NCBI GenBank assembly: GCA_002077065.1
Contig: NAJO01000013.1
Coordinates: 620,001-684,000 of the forward strand
Direction of reading: 5' to 3'
DNA length: 64,000 bases
Source: Cryoendolithus antarcticus
Lineage: Eukaryota > Ascomycota > Dothideomycetes > Cladosporiales > Cladosporiaceae
How positions within the stretch are numbered: position 1 is the stretch's first letter; each line of letters begins with the position of its first letter. A model generated the notes under the pieces. The model did not search any database and had not been told where the DNA came from. It saw only the letters and a list, made by a program, of their open reading frames with translations. A program made the translations under genes and the position numbers. Of this stretch, positions 1 through 11,139 are shown piece after piece.

Positions 1-440
1 ATGGCAGCGCTGGGAGGCTACAATATGGTGGATTGGAAATGTGGACGCGTGAAGTCGACATGGGAGAGTGGGATAAGCTGTTGTCGATGCCAAGACTCGC
101 GTTGAAACACGCTAGAGCACCACATCACGTGCTTCGCAGCGTCCAATCTGGTGGGCGCATGTGCCTGCAAGGAAATTCCGTTGACCGCCAAAGTGAGCAC
201 ATGCATCCAAGCTGCTATACCTAGAGATGCTGTATGACTCCTGTAGCGCGACCAACTATACATCGCAATGCAGCCGAGTGTGTAGTATAGCCGACAGTCT
301 CGAGTAAGTATTCGATCGCTGCTGACATTCCTTGCAACATCTCCTACCTTCAGCTCTCTCTCTGTCAAGACAACATATCACACTGAAACACTCTCGCTGC
401 TTCATGGGACCAAAAAAGTCTGCTCAATCACAAGAGGGTC
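1..440. other. intergenic / 5' flank of the decarboxylase
   Basis: No convincing gene is seen here. Short open frames exist on both strands, but none has recognisable family features. The right part is the presumed promoter and 5' leader of the decarboxylase that starts at 441; the stretch 341-420 is rich in C and T, which is common just upstream of fungal start codons. Confidence 0.5.
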
Positions 441-1898
441 ATGGCCGCGGGTGTCCTACCATCCGAGTCCGCTCTTCAGCACGCCCGGACAAGCTTGCTT
501 TCGAAGATACCACCGAACGGCCATGGCGATCAAGCGACTCGACACCATTTACACAACGACCTCGTCCCGGGCCTGAACAAGTCCTCCCAGTCTCCCAACT
601 ACTACGGTTTTGTTACAGGCGGCTCGACGCCGATCGCGGCATTCGCAGACAACCTTGTCACAGCGCACGACCAGAACGTGCAAGTCCACTTGCCACACGA
701 GACAGCTGCTACCAACATCGAGGATGCCGCGCTACGAATGCTATGTGATCTGGTCGATCTTATACCAGCCGAGTGGCCGCATAGGACTTTTACGACCGGG
801 GCCACGGCTAGTAATGTCATTGGCCTAATTTGCGGACGGGAGTACGTCGTGAGAGAAGCAGCGCGGAGGGTTGGTCTCTTCAACTCTGGAAGTGTAGCCG
901 AACACGGTCTCTTCGAGGCCATGACCGCTGCCGAGATTGATCGCGTACAGATAGTTACGACTGTGCCACATTCGTCTCTACGAAAAGCAGCCGCTCTCGT
1001 TGGTCTCGGTCGCAATTGCTTCATAGACGTTGGCTGTGACACTGCCTCTCGTTCCTTTGACATTACTGAGCTGGCACGGGCTCTCAAGACTCCACGTACA
1101 GCTTCGATCATAGCCGTATCCTGCGCGGAAATCAACACTGGCCTCTTCGCTACGAACGGGCATGACATGCGAATCATCCGCAAGCTTGCAGATGAGTACG
1201 GTGCCTGGATACATGTCGATGCAGCCTTTGGTCTGCCTGCTCGACTTCTTCCGAGAAACGTTGGCTACGATGCCCTGCTCGAGGGTGTCGCAGGCGTGGA
1301 GCTTGCCGACTCTATCACAGGTGATGCCCACAAGCTCCTCAACGTTCCATACGATTGCGGCTTCCTCTTCTCAAAAAGCCTTGCCCTGGCCCAGCACTGT
1401 TTCCAGAACCCGAACGCTGCTTACCTTGCGACTGCAGCCTCGCAACCAACAAACGCATCTGAACCCAGCATTCCCTCACCCCTGAACATCGGAATCGAGA
1501 ACTCACGCCGCTTCCGCGCATTGCCTGTGTATGCCTCGCTCATGGCATATGGCAAGATTGGCTACACCGAGATGCTCGTGCGCCAAATCAGCCTTGCCCG
1601 AGCAATCGCCACTTACATTGAAGGGCATACTACGTACGAGCTGTTGCCGAGTGATCCCTCGCGGACCTTAGAGCAGAGACTGGAGAGTGTGTATGTCATC
1701 GTTCTGTTCAGAGCGAAGAACCACGCATTGGGTGATGGGTTGGTGCAACGGATCAATGGTAGCAAGCGAATCTATGTCAGCGGGACACAGTGGGATGGCA
1801 AACCAGCGGCGCGCTTTGCGGTGTCCAATTGGCAGGTAGACGTCGAGAGGGACATCGCGCTGATCAAAGAGGTGATGGATGATGTAGCCCGCGATTAG
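441..1898 (+). CDS. PLP-dependent group II amino-acid decarboxylase-like protein
   Basis: A single-exon gene of 485 aa. It belongs to the fold-type I, PLP-dependent group II decarboxylases (aromatic amino-acid / glutamate / tyrosine decarboxylase-like). What is seen: the segment HVDAAFG near residue 255, which holds the aspartate that pairs with the PLP pyridine nitrogen, and GDAHKLLNVPYDCG, whose Lys298 is the expected Schiff-base lysine. An N-terminal NYYGFVTGG segment and a GATASN loop (phosphate-binding area) also fit. The length matches the family (about 450-520 aa). There is no signal peptide, so it is probably cytosolic. Substrate cannot be read from the sequence; fungal members of this branch are often annotated only as decarboxylase or tyrosine decarboxylase-like. 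The next gene lies on the opposite strand and no pathway partners are nearby. Confidence 0.9.
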   Translation: MAAGVLPSESALQHARTSLLSKIPPNGHGDQATRHHLHNDLVPGLNKSSQSPNYYGFVTGGSTPIAAFADNLVTAHDQNVQVHLPHETAATNIEDAALRMLCDLVDLIPAEWPHRTFTTGATASNVIGLICGREYVVREAARRVGLFNSGSVAEHGLFEAMTAAEIDRVQIVTTVPHSSLRKAAALVGLGRNCFIDVGCDTASRSFDITELARALKTPRTASIIAVSCAEINTGLFATNGHDMRIIRKLADEYGAWIHVDAAFGLPARLLPRNVGYDALLEGVAGVELADSITGDAHKLLNVPYDCGFLFSKSLALAQHCFQNPNAAYLATAASQPTNASEPSIPSPLNIGIENSRRFRALPVYASLMAYGKIGYTEMLVRQISLARAIATYIEGHTTYELLPSDPSRTLEQRLESVYVIVLFRAKNHALGDGLVQRINGSKRIYVSGTQWDGKPAARFAVSNWQVDVERDIALIKEVMDDVARD

Positions 1899-1940
1899 TG
1901 ACTGGCACGCTCGTAGTAGACCGCTTGATCATACTCGGCA

Positions 1941-2409
1941 TCATATACTAAACTCCAATCGATTACCCGCGAAGTCTCTGCAGAAGAATCTTGTGGGGAA
2001 CTCTGCACTCTGGTCGCCTGCCACCAAAATTTTAGCAACACACCCTTTCCAGTTTCTCGCATCAATCAGTGCACATACCTCTAATCCCCTCCCCCGGCTT
2101 ATCAGCCTCCCTCGGCGCCGCCTCCCCACGTTTCACATGACTCTCCCAAACCCGCTCCCTCAACTCCGCAAGCTTCTCCTTGCTCTCCACGCGAAAGCAA
2201 GGATGCCGTGAAGAAGCTGGCTCGTTCGTACCGATAGCTACGTGGACTTGCTGGCCTGAGGAGCCGATGTCGAACCATGCAAGACGACCATTCATGTGCA
2301 CTGGTACTGCGCGGGGCGTGAGGCCGAGAGTGTCGCCGTAGAAGACTTGGGCGTGATTGAGGGTGCCGGACGGGACAAGGAGATTGATGTGGAGGATGCC
2401 GGAGATCAT
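1941..2409 (-). CDS. VOC-superfamily (glyoxalase/bleomycin-resistance fold) protein
   Basis: Two exons, 2409-2079 and 2017-1941, joined over a 61-nt intron (donor GTATGT, acceptor GGCAG), giving 135 aa. The reading frame is kept (408 nt in total). The first exon alone runs into a stop inside the intron. Only the join restores the typical VOC end RFFCRDFAGNRLEF. His7 in the first beta strand (GILHINL) and the glutamate of NRLEF near the C-terminus are the usual metal-ligand positions. The protein is one vicinal-oxygen-chelate domain, normally a dimer. Family members include lactoylglutathione lyases, dioxygenases and drug-binding proteins, so the reaction here is unknown. It is convergent with the decarboxylase, with only about 40 bp between them. 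Confidence 0.85.
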
Positions 2410-2969
2410 GGTTGCGATGAAAGGGTGGCGATCGGTGATCGACTAAGCGACTTCTCAAGCGTGTGTTCGATCGTCGTGTAACGACTATGCACGGCCCGAT
2501 CGGGGCGTTGTATGTCTTCCGGCTGGTTCAGCTGTGGGAGTGCAATCGGTTTCGCGACTGGATGCATTAAGTAGACATGTGCGCGCAAAGACGAAGTGAG
2601 CCTGATCAGCAAGCTGATGACGTGCGAATTCGACGACGGAAACGATAACCTCGGACTGGCTGGAACTGAGGCAAGACAAACCCAGTCAAGTTATCAAGAC
2701 GGCCTGCAGAGTAGTGTCGAGCTTTCATCTGAGCGTACCAGGCTCTGAGGTTGACGCAGCCCAGCGACCTCTCCGCCGTACGTGATGACGATGCAGAATC
2801 AGCAGTAGGCGCACGACCTCTCAGGAAACCACCCGACACAACTGGATGCTGATCGACCTCGACACGGAGCAGGGACAGGCTGCCAAACGAGTACGGATTT
2901 GATAGCGGAAAATTGCGATTACAGTGATCTAGTCTCAGCTAATATAACATTGCTACACTCGGAAAGTAT
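2410..2969. other. intergenic, VOC promoter and phosphate-permease 3' flank
   Basis: About 560 bp between two minus-strand genes. It should hold the promoter of the VOC protein and the 3' end of the phosphate permease transcript. Small open frames on the minus strand (for example 2606-2839) show no family features. Nothing else is recognised. Confidence 0.5.
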
Positions 2970-4875
2970 CTACACGTTGTTTGCAGCCTTCTCGCCACCG
3001 TACACACCCTCCTCGCTTGGGTCAGAGTCGGTGCGAGCCTGGTGGCCGCCAGCAAGTCTCGGGTCGTACTCGGGCGTGCCTGGCACCTCACCAGCAAGCT
3101 GCTCGAGGGTCTTACGCTTGGTCTCTGGGATGAGGAAAGTCTGTGAGAGTATGTTAGTACGAGGCAGCTGTAAAGCTTTGTGGGAGAACTTACGGTGAAG
3201 AGACCGCAGAACATGAACAATGCGTAGATCTCCATGACATGATTAAGCCAAGGTGACTTGTTGGTAGGCGTGGCGCCGCGAACGCGGAGAGGACCGATGA
3301 GCACCTGGGCGAGAATGGAACCAACTTTACCCGAGGCAGCGGAAATGCCGTGGGAAGTGGAGCGGTAGCGTGTTGGGAAGCACTCTCCAGGAACGATGAA
3401 AGTGGTCGAGTTGGGGCCGAAGTTAAAGAAGAATTGCGCGAGAACGTAGCAGGCGAGCAGACCTTTCTCTCCGATCTTATGGTATCCGAAACCCATGATG
3501 CAGAAGAGGACAGTGAGGAGAGCGAAGCCCATGTACTGGATCGGCTTGCGACCGACGGTATCGACGGTCGCAACTGTCACCCAGTAACCTGGGATGGCGC
3601 CGGCGCAAACGAGGATCAAATTACCAACGGCGGTGTTGTAAAAGACCTCGTACATCGTCTTTCCGGATGCATAGCCGATAGCTTGTAGAATCGTGGCGTT
3701 GTTGAGAGAGACTCCATAGAAGGCCACATCGAGGAAGAACCACGAACCAGCCGTGCCGAGCAGGACCTTGCCGTACTTCCACTGGCCGTAGTGACCAATG
3801 AAGTCAGACCACGAGGCCTTGGGGACTTCCATCTGCTGTGCGGTGTTGCGCATCTCGCTGGAGCGCATGACCTCATCTGGCACACCCTCGGGCTTGGACG
3901 AGAGGTAGGCCTTGACATCGCTGCCTGCCTTGACAACATCGCGGGAGACATCGAAGGTGTAACGAGGGGTCTCGGGGATGCTGTGAATAAGATCAGTACC
4001 TGTATCTTCAATTTGGCCGGACATGTTAAAAAAAAAACTTACGTCAAACGGTAGTAGAGGGCGACGCAGCCGGGTACAGCGCCGAAGCCAATGATGACAC
4101 GCCACATCTTGTCAACAGCAAGCTGGCACACACCACTGCAAGTGGCAGGGCCCTTGGCAGTGAGCAAGCTCTCCTTGAAGCCAGAGACGACGATGAGGGA
4201 GACCAGGCCAGCGGCGAATTGGCCGATACCCTGCATGGCGAACACGCTACCCATCATAGCTCCACGCCACTTCGTTGTTGCGAACTCTGAGGTGATAATG
4301 GACGAAAGCGGGTAGTCTCCGCCAATACCGATACCCATGAGCACACGCCAGAAGATGATGATGCCGACAATCGAAATGCTGCGAGAGTCTGAGGCAAGAG
4401 CTTGTGCGGTGGTTGCGAAAATGATGAGAATCAACTCAAGACCGTACATCTTCTTGCGTCCGACGACATCTGCAAGGTATCCGAAGCCGAGTTGACCGAT
4501 GACAGTTCCGCCGGAGGTGGCGACTTTGATCGCGGTGTCCGAGGTGGAGGGAATCACTCCACGCTTGGCGGCGGAGAGGTTATCGTCTTGCCAGTAGACC
4601 ACGCCCAACATAGCAGTCACGAGACCAATGGCGAAGATGTCGTAAGCGTCCGTGAAGAAACCAATGCCGGCGACCACAATGGCGCGGACGTGATACCATC
4701 CGAATGGTGCCTGATAACGTTGTTAGTCACAAGTCATATCACCGTGTTCAACGTGTCCCACCTTATCGATCTCAGCCAGCGCGAGTCTTCTCCGCTCATT
4801 GGGGTCGGCAATGTGAGCGTAGTCATTGTGGAAGTTGTGAAAGGCAGCGTTGCCTCCCACGGTTCGCGTAGCCAT
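2970..4875 (-). CDS. PHO84: high-affinity inorganic phosphate:H+ symporter (PHO84 family, MFS)
   Basis: Four exons: 4875-4762, 4710-4043, 3980-3194 and 3140-2970, with introns of 51, 62 and 53 nt. The product is 579 aa, normal for PHO84-type permeases. The frame joins are exact: APFGWYHVRA follows LAEIDK, IPETPRYTFDV completes RLT, and FLIPETKRKTLEQL follows CGLFT. Motifs of the phosphate:H+ symporter branch are seen: GFFTDAYDIFAIGL in TM1, GQLGFGYLADVVGRKKMYG (MFS loop 2-3), GIGIGGDYPLSSIITSE in TM4, and WFFLDVAFYG in the second half. Twelve membrane segments are expected in the plasma membrane. The start at 4875 is chosen because MATRTVGGNAAFHNF matches the family N-terminus; a frame extension to 5004 is probably 5' leader. 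Family members are induced by phosphate starvation. One CACGTG lies about 770 bp upstream. Confidence 0.96.
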
Positions 4876-6645
4876 GCTTGACGACTTGGTATGTGTAAAG
4901 TCGTAAAGAAGTGAAGTTGTCAAGTACCACAGGACGACTAGAGAAAGGTTGACAACCCTGGTGACAGCCGCAGCCACTATATGTGGGATACTCACATCCG
5001 CCAAGCGTGCTACCCTCCCTTTCTACTAGCGTGAAAAAGGATGTGGGAACGAGGCGAAATACGCTGCACCTAGCGCCGGCTGTACGCCATGACCCATGGC
5101 CAGATCATAGACGCCGGCGATCACGCTGCTTTTGCTACGCGCTCGTCCAATTGCAGGGCTGACTCTGAGCATGCATTCATATTGCTTGACCTTGCCAAGA
5201 TGGTGGCTAAGTCTTTGCGGCGGCCATTGCCCGAGTGCTTGCACATAACGGGCCAAGGCTAACTGATGGGCTATCGAATCGTGTGGTTCGAGTCTGAACC
5301 TCGGAGTGCTTATATTCATGCACTAGAACGATGATTTGATGTTGCCGTCGTTGATTCTACCCGTCCCTATACAACGATGATGATACTCGCCACTTGCGCG
5401 CACACGGCATGACCGATCTGCAATTACTGACAGCTGAAGCCCCAGGCATCCTAATCCTTACGATACACCAACATATGCTCAGCCCTGCCCTGTCACGGAG
5501 AACCTGTCACATTTGTATAACACCACCGGAATCTCAGGCACCATGGCCGAGAACACGGCTACACGCGACTGCACCAGCGTCCCAGCTCAACGGTGAAGCA
5601 AATCTGCACGGCAAATCATTGGGCTCGCCTGGGAATGGAGCCACGTGCTGGTGAGTTGTTTGGGCAGATCTCGCATGAGCGACCCTTGCGACGATGGGAA
5701 AGTGCTAGTCTGTCAGACAGAAGTGAAGTGTGAAGCACCAATGAGAAAGCCTGGAATGCCCACGTTTCTTGCCAAGAGCTGCAGTCCCACGCAAAGTGGA
5801 TGCGCTAGAACGCTCACAGAAACACATCCGAATGCTCGCTCTTGTCCGACCACAACGGTATTTGGTTCGCCTCGAGTTTCGAATGTCACGGCGATATCGC
5901 TGGAAACAAGATTCTGGCATCTTACAGTGCTGCCTGAGTAGATCGCGATAGTAACGTAATTGCACATTACGTTGAATTCACTCGCACGCCGGATGTCGTG
6001 ATGGAAAGACGTGTAACCAGATTGGCATTCGACGTCGAAGACTTTGTCTACCAAGCCTTCTCGCCACGCCTGCAAGCGACGCTCGGCACAGCGCCCAGCC
6101 AGGCGAAGCCTTTGAAGCGAGCTTGTGTCGCGTGGGCCAAGACGCTCTGTAGAGCACGTAGATTGTGATGAATACTGCGATGTCGAAAGTTGTCGAGGAG
6201 CACGCGACAAACAAATCCGCAAGCGTGGCGCCGCGCGATAGAAGGTGCTCTCATGGCGTTCATGGCACTGGAGCGTTCGAATGATGCGCGTGCCTCTCGT
6301 TGTGTGGCGTGCGAGAGAATCAGCAGATGATTCGGCAGAGCGCAGGTAGGGAACGCACCAAGCATCTTTGTTCATGACCACTTCACCAGCCTCTCCCATT
6401 AAGTGACTCGCATGGTAGTAGCATGAAGGATACGCCTCTCAAGCAGAGCAGAAGCAAGTCTAATGGCTGATCAAGCGTGGAACGCATTACGTGCGACCTC
6501 CTACCGTTGGCACTAAGGCTATCTCTGCGGGAGTAATATGGTACCAAGTCGCTAACTAGCTATCAATGCCTCCCCTCCGCCCTCGTTCTCACGGCCCAGC
6601 CTGGAAAGGAAACCGCAGCTTGATAGCCGTCCTCGATTTCGGAGT
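4876..6645. other. intergenic region upstream of the phosphate permease
   Basis: About 1.8 kb between the start of the permease and the stop of UBP2, both on the minus strand. It holds the permease promoter. The longest open frame (5713-6399, minus, 228 codons) has no recognisable domain, and other frames overlap it on both strands, so I do not call a gene. A CACGTG at 5642-5647 fits the E-box bound by Pho4/NUC-1-type factors, but a single copy at this distance is weak evidence. Confidence 0.45.
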
Positions 6646-9600
6646 CTACCACTTGATCGCCGACGCATCTTCCGGCGGCTTCCTGTTGTCAGCCACGAAG
6701 TCTACTCCATTTTCGAGAGTCCTTGGATTCACCGTCGTCTCCCCGGGACCGTCCATCTTGGTATCGATATCCTGCCACCCAGCGCTGATCTCCGTAGCTT
6801 CGATTCGTGGACTCGGCTCTCTCACCGACGCAGTCTTCTCCGGATTCCGACACACGGCGTCGACTATATTATCTTTGTCCTCATCTCGAACGTAGACAGC
6901 GTAGGTCGGGGTGCCGTGCATGTATTCCTTGGCTTCGAAGATCTCGTGCAATTGCGACGACGGCACTTCCTTGACCGTCTCATCGTTATAATTACGCCAG
7001 ATACCAGTCTTGAAGTCATGGATCGAAACCCAATAGTGTCCCCCAGATGAGCCTCCTCGGTGTTTGAAGCAAGCCGTCAGACGATATTTATGTCGCTTCA
7101 GATCACTAAACAGGGCGTCAAGCTGTCCGGTGAGAGACAGCACTTCGGAGTCTATTGCTGCCAGACGTTCGGATTGCAGGGCTGCATCAGCTGTCAAGGC
7201 GACGTGGACTTCGGATGCCGTGTCTATAGGCAATTCACCGATCTCCAGGAGGTCCTTGTTTATGTCGTCGAGTGAGGAGATGTACTTCGCGGCCTCAGCC
7301 ACCGCGTGAGGACCTTCGAGAGAGCCCGCCAGGTCGTCGCTCTGGCACATGAAAGCTTTGCGTTCGGCTTTCAGTTCTCTGATACGCTTACGCCAACCCC
7401 AAGCCGTCTTTCGTCGTTCGTGCACAATATCAGGGTGCGCTGAGTCGTAGTACCGGTCTAGATAGAGTTCGTCTTCCAAACGGACGGAAACGTCCGATTT
7501 CATGCCCTTTTTGGTGGCCTCGTCGAAGTAGATCCTTGGCATACTGATCTGCACTAAGGGTGGTAAAGACGTAATCGTCTTATACTGCTGGGTCTCGGAA
7601 CTCTCCGATACGCTTGCCGGATCAAAGTAGTCGTCCAGTGCAGCGTATAGATCCGTAGGCTCTCGGGGGACTTCCAGGAGAATCGACGAGTCCGCGATCT
7701 TCTCTGTGCGCGACTTACCGTCGGCGGGTGCCAATGTTGTCTGCGACAATCCAATAGCGAACAAATCACGTAGTGGGTCCATCTGCTCGCCTCTATCGTC
7801 CGTGCCGTGGGCTTGCATACCCGCACGTAGTCGCTGTGTAACGCTGTCGTGCACCTCTGTGACGTCTTGCTGTTGTCTTGCCTTTTCTTCTGCCAGACGC
7901 AATGTATCTGATGTTGTAGTCGAGTGACGACGTGGTGGCAGAGGAGGTGGTGCGTCAGGTGCCACTTTCGGTGATGTGGGTGGAGTCAGCGGCATTTCAG
8001 CGCCGTTCACTGGAGGATCTTTCATTGGCGTGTCGATCAAATCGCCATCCTCAGAGGCCTGTAATGTCGCGCTGCTAGCGCTCGATAGCACAGTGCCAGG
8101 CAGCTCGACCGGTAGTGTACTGCCATTCACCAGCGGAGGAATTGTGTCGCTGTCTTCGATTGCGTTCTCATCGATCGCGTTCTCATCTTCGACGAGCTTC
8201 TCTCCAAGTAGAGCGAAGTCCGAAGGCGCCAGAAATGCGCGACACACCAGATCCTGCTCCGGCTTGACCTTAGATCCAGGCTCCTTGATCATCCTCTCAA
8301 ATAGATGTCTCAACTCTTCCGCGAACTTCTGTCCACCCTTAATCTCCTGCAATGTCACCATAAGTTGGCCAACGCGCTCCGCCTTCTTGGTCGTCTTACT
8401 CGTGTCCAGCTGGAACTTCTCATACTCCAGCACGATATTCCGCAGAGGCTTCAGACTAAAGTAGTACTGTAGCAGGCTGTTGAGATAGCAGGTGTTGCCA
8501 TGGCTGATCAAGCCTACAGGCCACGTCTCTGGAGCGGGACTGCCATCGTCACCGGGTTTACCGCCGCGAAGAGCCTGCTGTACGGCAGCAATAGCGCGCT
8601 CAGTCTCCGAACCAGCTCTATCAGCTCTCGCGCTCTCGAAGACAGTCGGCCATATCGTCGGATCGACCGCTTCAAGCCTCTCTTCTACGTTCAACAGTCG
8701 CAATGCCTCGTCGACATTCATGCTCGCTTCGTTTGGATCACCGCCGAGTAGAAATGTGTTGAGAAAGTCGCTTTTGCGCTCTTTGGCGATTGTTGATATC
8801 GCACGTCGGCCGATCTCTTCCAGGTCTTTGTTGCCGTCGGTCTGTGAAAAATCATTGATGTCAGTGATGATCGACAAACGATCTCTTGGCAAGAAAGTGC
8901 GGTTCCCTGCAGCGCTGCGAGGAAGGCACGCTCGCGATTGCTTGCAGGATGGGCTTGTAGTCGCGATTCTTCTCACTAAGGTCTCGACACCAAGACACCT
9001 CTTGGAGTCCCTATTTACAAGTAGAGGAAAGACTCGATGTCTTGAGAGATTTATCCGAGTCTGCTCCGGCCGCGACAGTATTCAGGAAAGGGTTCCTGCA
9101 CTCACTTTGACTGCGTATATGGTCGTCACCATTGAATCATCAGATTGCGGTCCTAGTCCATTACCAAGCCATGCATATGCTTCCTCGATTGTCTCCACGG
9201 ACTGTCGTGAAGCATTATTCAATGTGGACGAACCTCTTGCCCGGCCGATACGTCCAAGCATCTCACGTAGATTCTCCTGCCCTTGTGCACCAAGATCAGT
9301 ATGCTGTGCATGGAATAGATTCAATATCCTCTCATCGTCTGCTCCACCTCCGTTAGTAGGTAACCCGAAGGTTCTGTACGCTTCTCTCAGATCTCGCCGG
9401 CTGACTAGCCCAGCACTTTCCTGTGTAAACATCTTCACTTGCAGGTCTTCCGATCCGCGTTGTTTGGTGATCTCCTGAAGGCATTCGAGGTAATAGGCTT
9501 CATTCATCGGGTCGCAAGCTACTTGGCGATCGTAAGCGAACTCAATGAGGCTGTCGCCAAAGTCCGTCACGGCACCCAAACTGCTGATGTAGGGATTGTG

Positions 9601-10866
9601 ATCTCCGCCACTGGCTGAGCGTCGCAATGATACCAGTCTTGGGTAGCCTTGGCTTGCTAGCACTCGCTCGATGTCTCGTGTCGCTGATGGCCAGCCCTCT
9701 GATGCGCTTGGGTTCACACAGTTGTTCTGCGCAGCTACCGTCGCCATGAGAGCGAGGAGCTCGTACTGAACATCCTCCAGATCTTCACGTGCTGATGATG
9801 TGTCCGAGTGAAGCCGATCGTCCACTACCGGCGGGTTCGGTAGGGCCCAGGTACCCTCGTTGTGGTCATACTGGAATCCCAGCTCTTGCAGCAACTCTGC
9901 GCAGTCCTTGCCTTGAACACCGAAAGCCTCAACGAACCTCTTGTTGTTAGCAGGAAAGGACCTCCTCTCATGCTCCGGATTTAACGCATCTTTCAGATAC
10001 CTCCTCAATCTCGCCAAGGGCTCTACAGGCGTCGCTTGCCTCACACCTTCCCGTCCAGGATCGTCCGCAATGATCTCCTCATATCGCTGCCTTAGCCTCC
10101 CACTATCCGTAAGCAGTAGCACATTCGGCTTCGATATTTTCGGCAGCTTGTACACCAGCTTCAAACTCGCACGACAAGACTCGCTCGAGCACACCCAAAC
10201 AAATCCTATCTTGTGCGCATCGACCGTATGCAACTCTCGCACCGACCTGAAATGATGTAGCGGCTTCTTGCTGTTCGGACAAGGATCGCTTGCTCCTCCG
10301 AAGCTGACGAAGAAGTCTGCATGGATTCTACACCGCTTGCAGACTAATGCTAGCTTGTACTCCGTCGTGCCGTCTGCTCGTAGATCGAGAGGAGGCTGCA
10401 CGGACTGCTCGAGCTTAGTACAGTAGTCGTGCTTGCAGGCGTCTCGGTGGGGCGTCGGGGGAGGGGCGTCTCCGAATGGAGGAGGGAGATCAGTGAGGAT
10501 GTTGCCTGTTGCGGAGTTCTTCTGCGGATCGAAGGAGAGGAAGTCGTGTAGAAGGCGTGGTGCAAGCTTGCCTGGGCCTGTGGGTTGAGATATGTCCATG
10601 GCTTGAGTACTCGCGAGTGAGGAGTATTGGCCCGAGTCGTGGTAAATCAAGTTGAGAGAGGGCCTTCGGTCGTCGAGATGTAGCTCTTCAAGGGCAGAGT
10701 CGATTGACAAAGGTGCAATATACCTAGCCAGTAGTGCGATAATCGGCCTATTGCTCGTATGGAAGCCTTTCAACGGTGCTTGGTCGAGTTCTTGAAGATG
10801 CCTGATGAGCTGTCCGCTTTCCACATCTACCGCTTCATTAGATGACTCCTGCTTCCACGAATGCAA
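6646..10866 (-). CDS. UBP2: ubiquitin carboxyl-terminal hydrolase UBP2 (USP family)
   Basis: Two exons, 10866-9106 and 8841-6646, joined over a 264-nt intron (GTGAGT...CACAG), giving 1318 aa. The long N-terminal half carries the UBP2-specific region with a cysteine-rich part (CKRCRIH, CSSESC) that resembles the fungal UBP2 N-terminus. RPT-type repeats follow; the intron falls inside one, and joining AYAWLG...TIYAVK to TDGNKDLEEIGRRAI restores it. The USP domain has the Cys box SHGNTCYLNSLLQYY (catalytic Cys705) and the His box GGHYW (His1189) followed by RNYND. Between them lies a low-complexity Pro/Ser/Glu insertion. In yeast Ubp2 opposes the ligase Rsp5 by trimming K63-linked chains on endocytic cargo; that role is inferred here. 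The start is uncertain: an internal Met before the PGKLAPRLLHDFLSFDP segment is an alternative. Confidence 0.93.
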
Positions 10867-11139
10867 ACATCACACTGTACTACCGAAGGCAACAGAATAG
10901 CACACGTAATAGAGAAACGCTTCTACACGTCTGCCTCGTGAAGCTCGTGCCAAAGCATAACCCGACGCCACACCCAAAGCACGTCGTCATCCCTGTCCGT
11001 CAGCCACGCGCCTTCCTCAGAGTTCAGTTACTCGAGTCATGCGCTTCTACTTGCCTCAGGCAGCATCTCGAAAGACCTCCCCCAAGCTCTCATTGCTAGA
11101 CCATTCCGACCTGCCATTGTCCCGCCATACACGCCCACA
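10867..11139. promoter_or_regulatory. divergent promoter, UBP2 / complex I subunit
   Basis: About 270 bp separate the start codons of two genes that point away from each other, so this segment must hold both core promoters and 5' leaders. No specific binding site is claimed. The sequence is C-rich on the plus strand close to the complex I subunit. Confidence 0.5.

Noticed and set aside
5284..5300. GGTTCGAGTC, which resembles the B box of a tRNA gene
   Set aside because: I could not fold a T-arm, acceptor stem or matching A box around it.
5713..6399. A 228-codon minus-strand frame in the region upstream of the phosphate permease
   Set aside because: No recognisable domain, overlapping frames on both strands, and an Arg/Ser/Cys-rich composition unlike the clear genes nearby. 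A lineage-specific gene cannot be excluded.
8492..9478. A 328-codon plus-strand frame over the UBP2 gene
   Set aside because: It overlaps the USP domain and the RPT region on the opposite strand and shows a Ser/Leu-rich complement-type composition with no domain.
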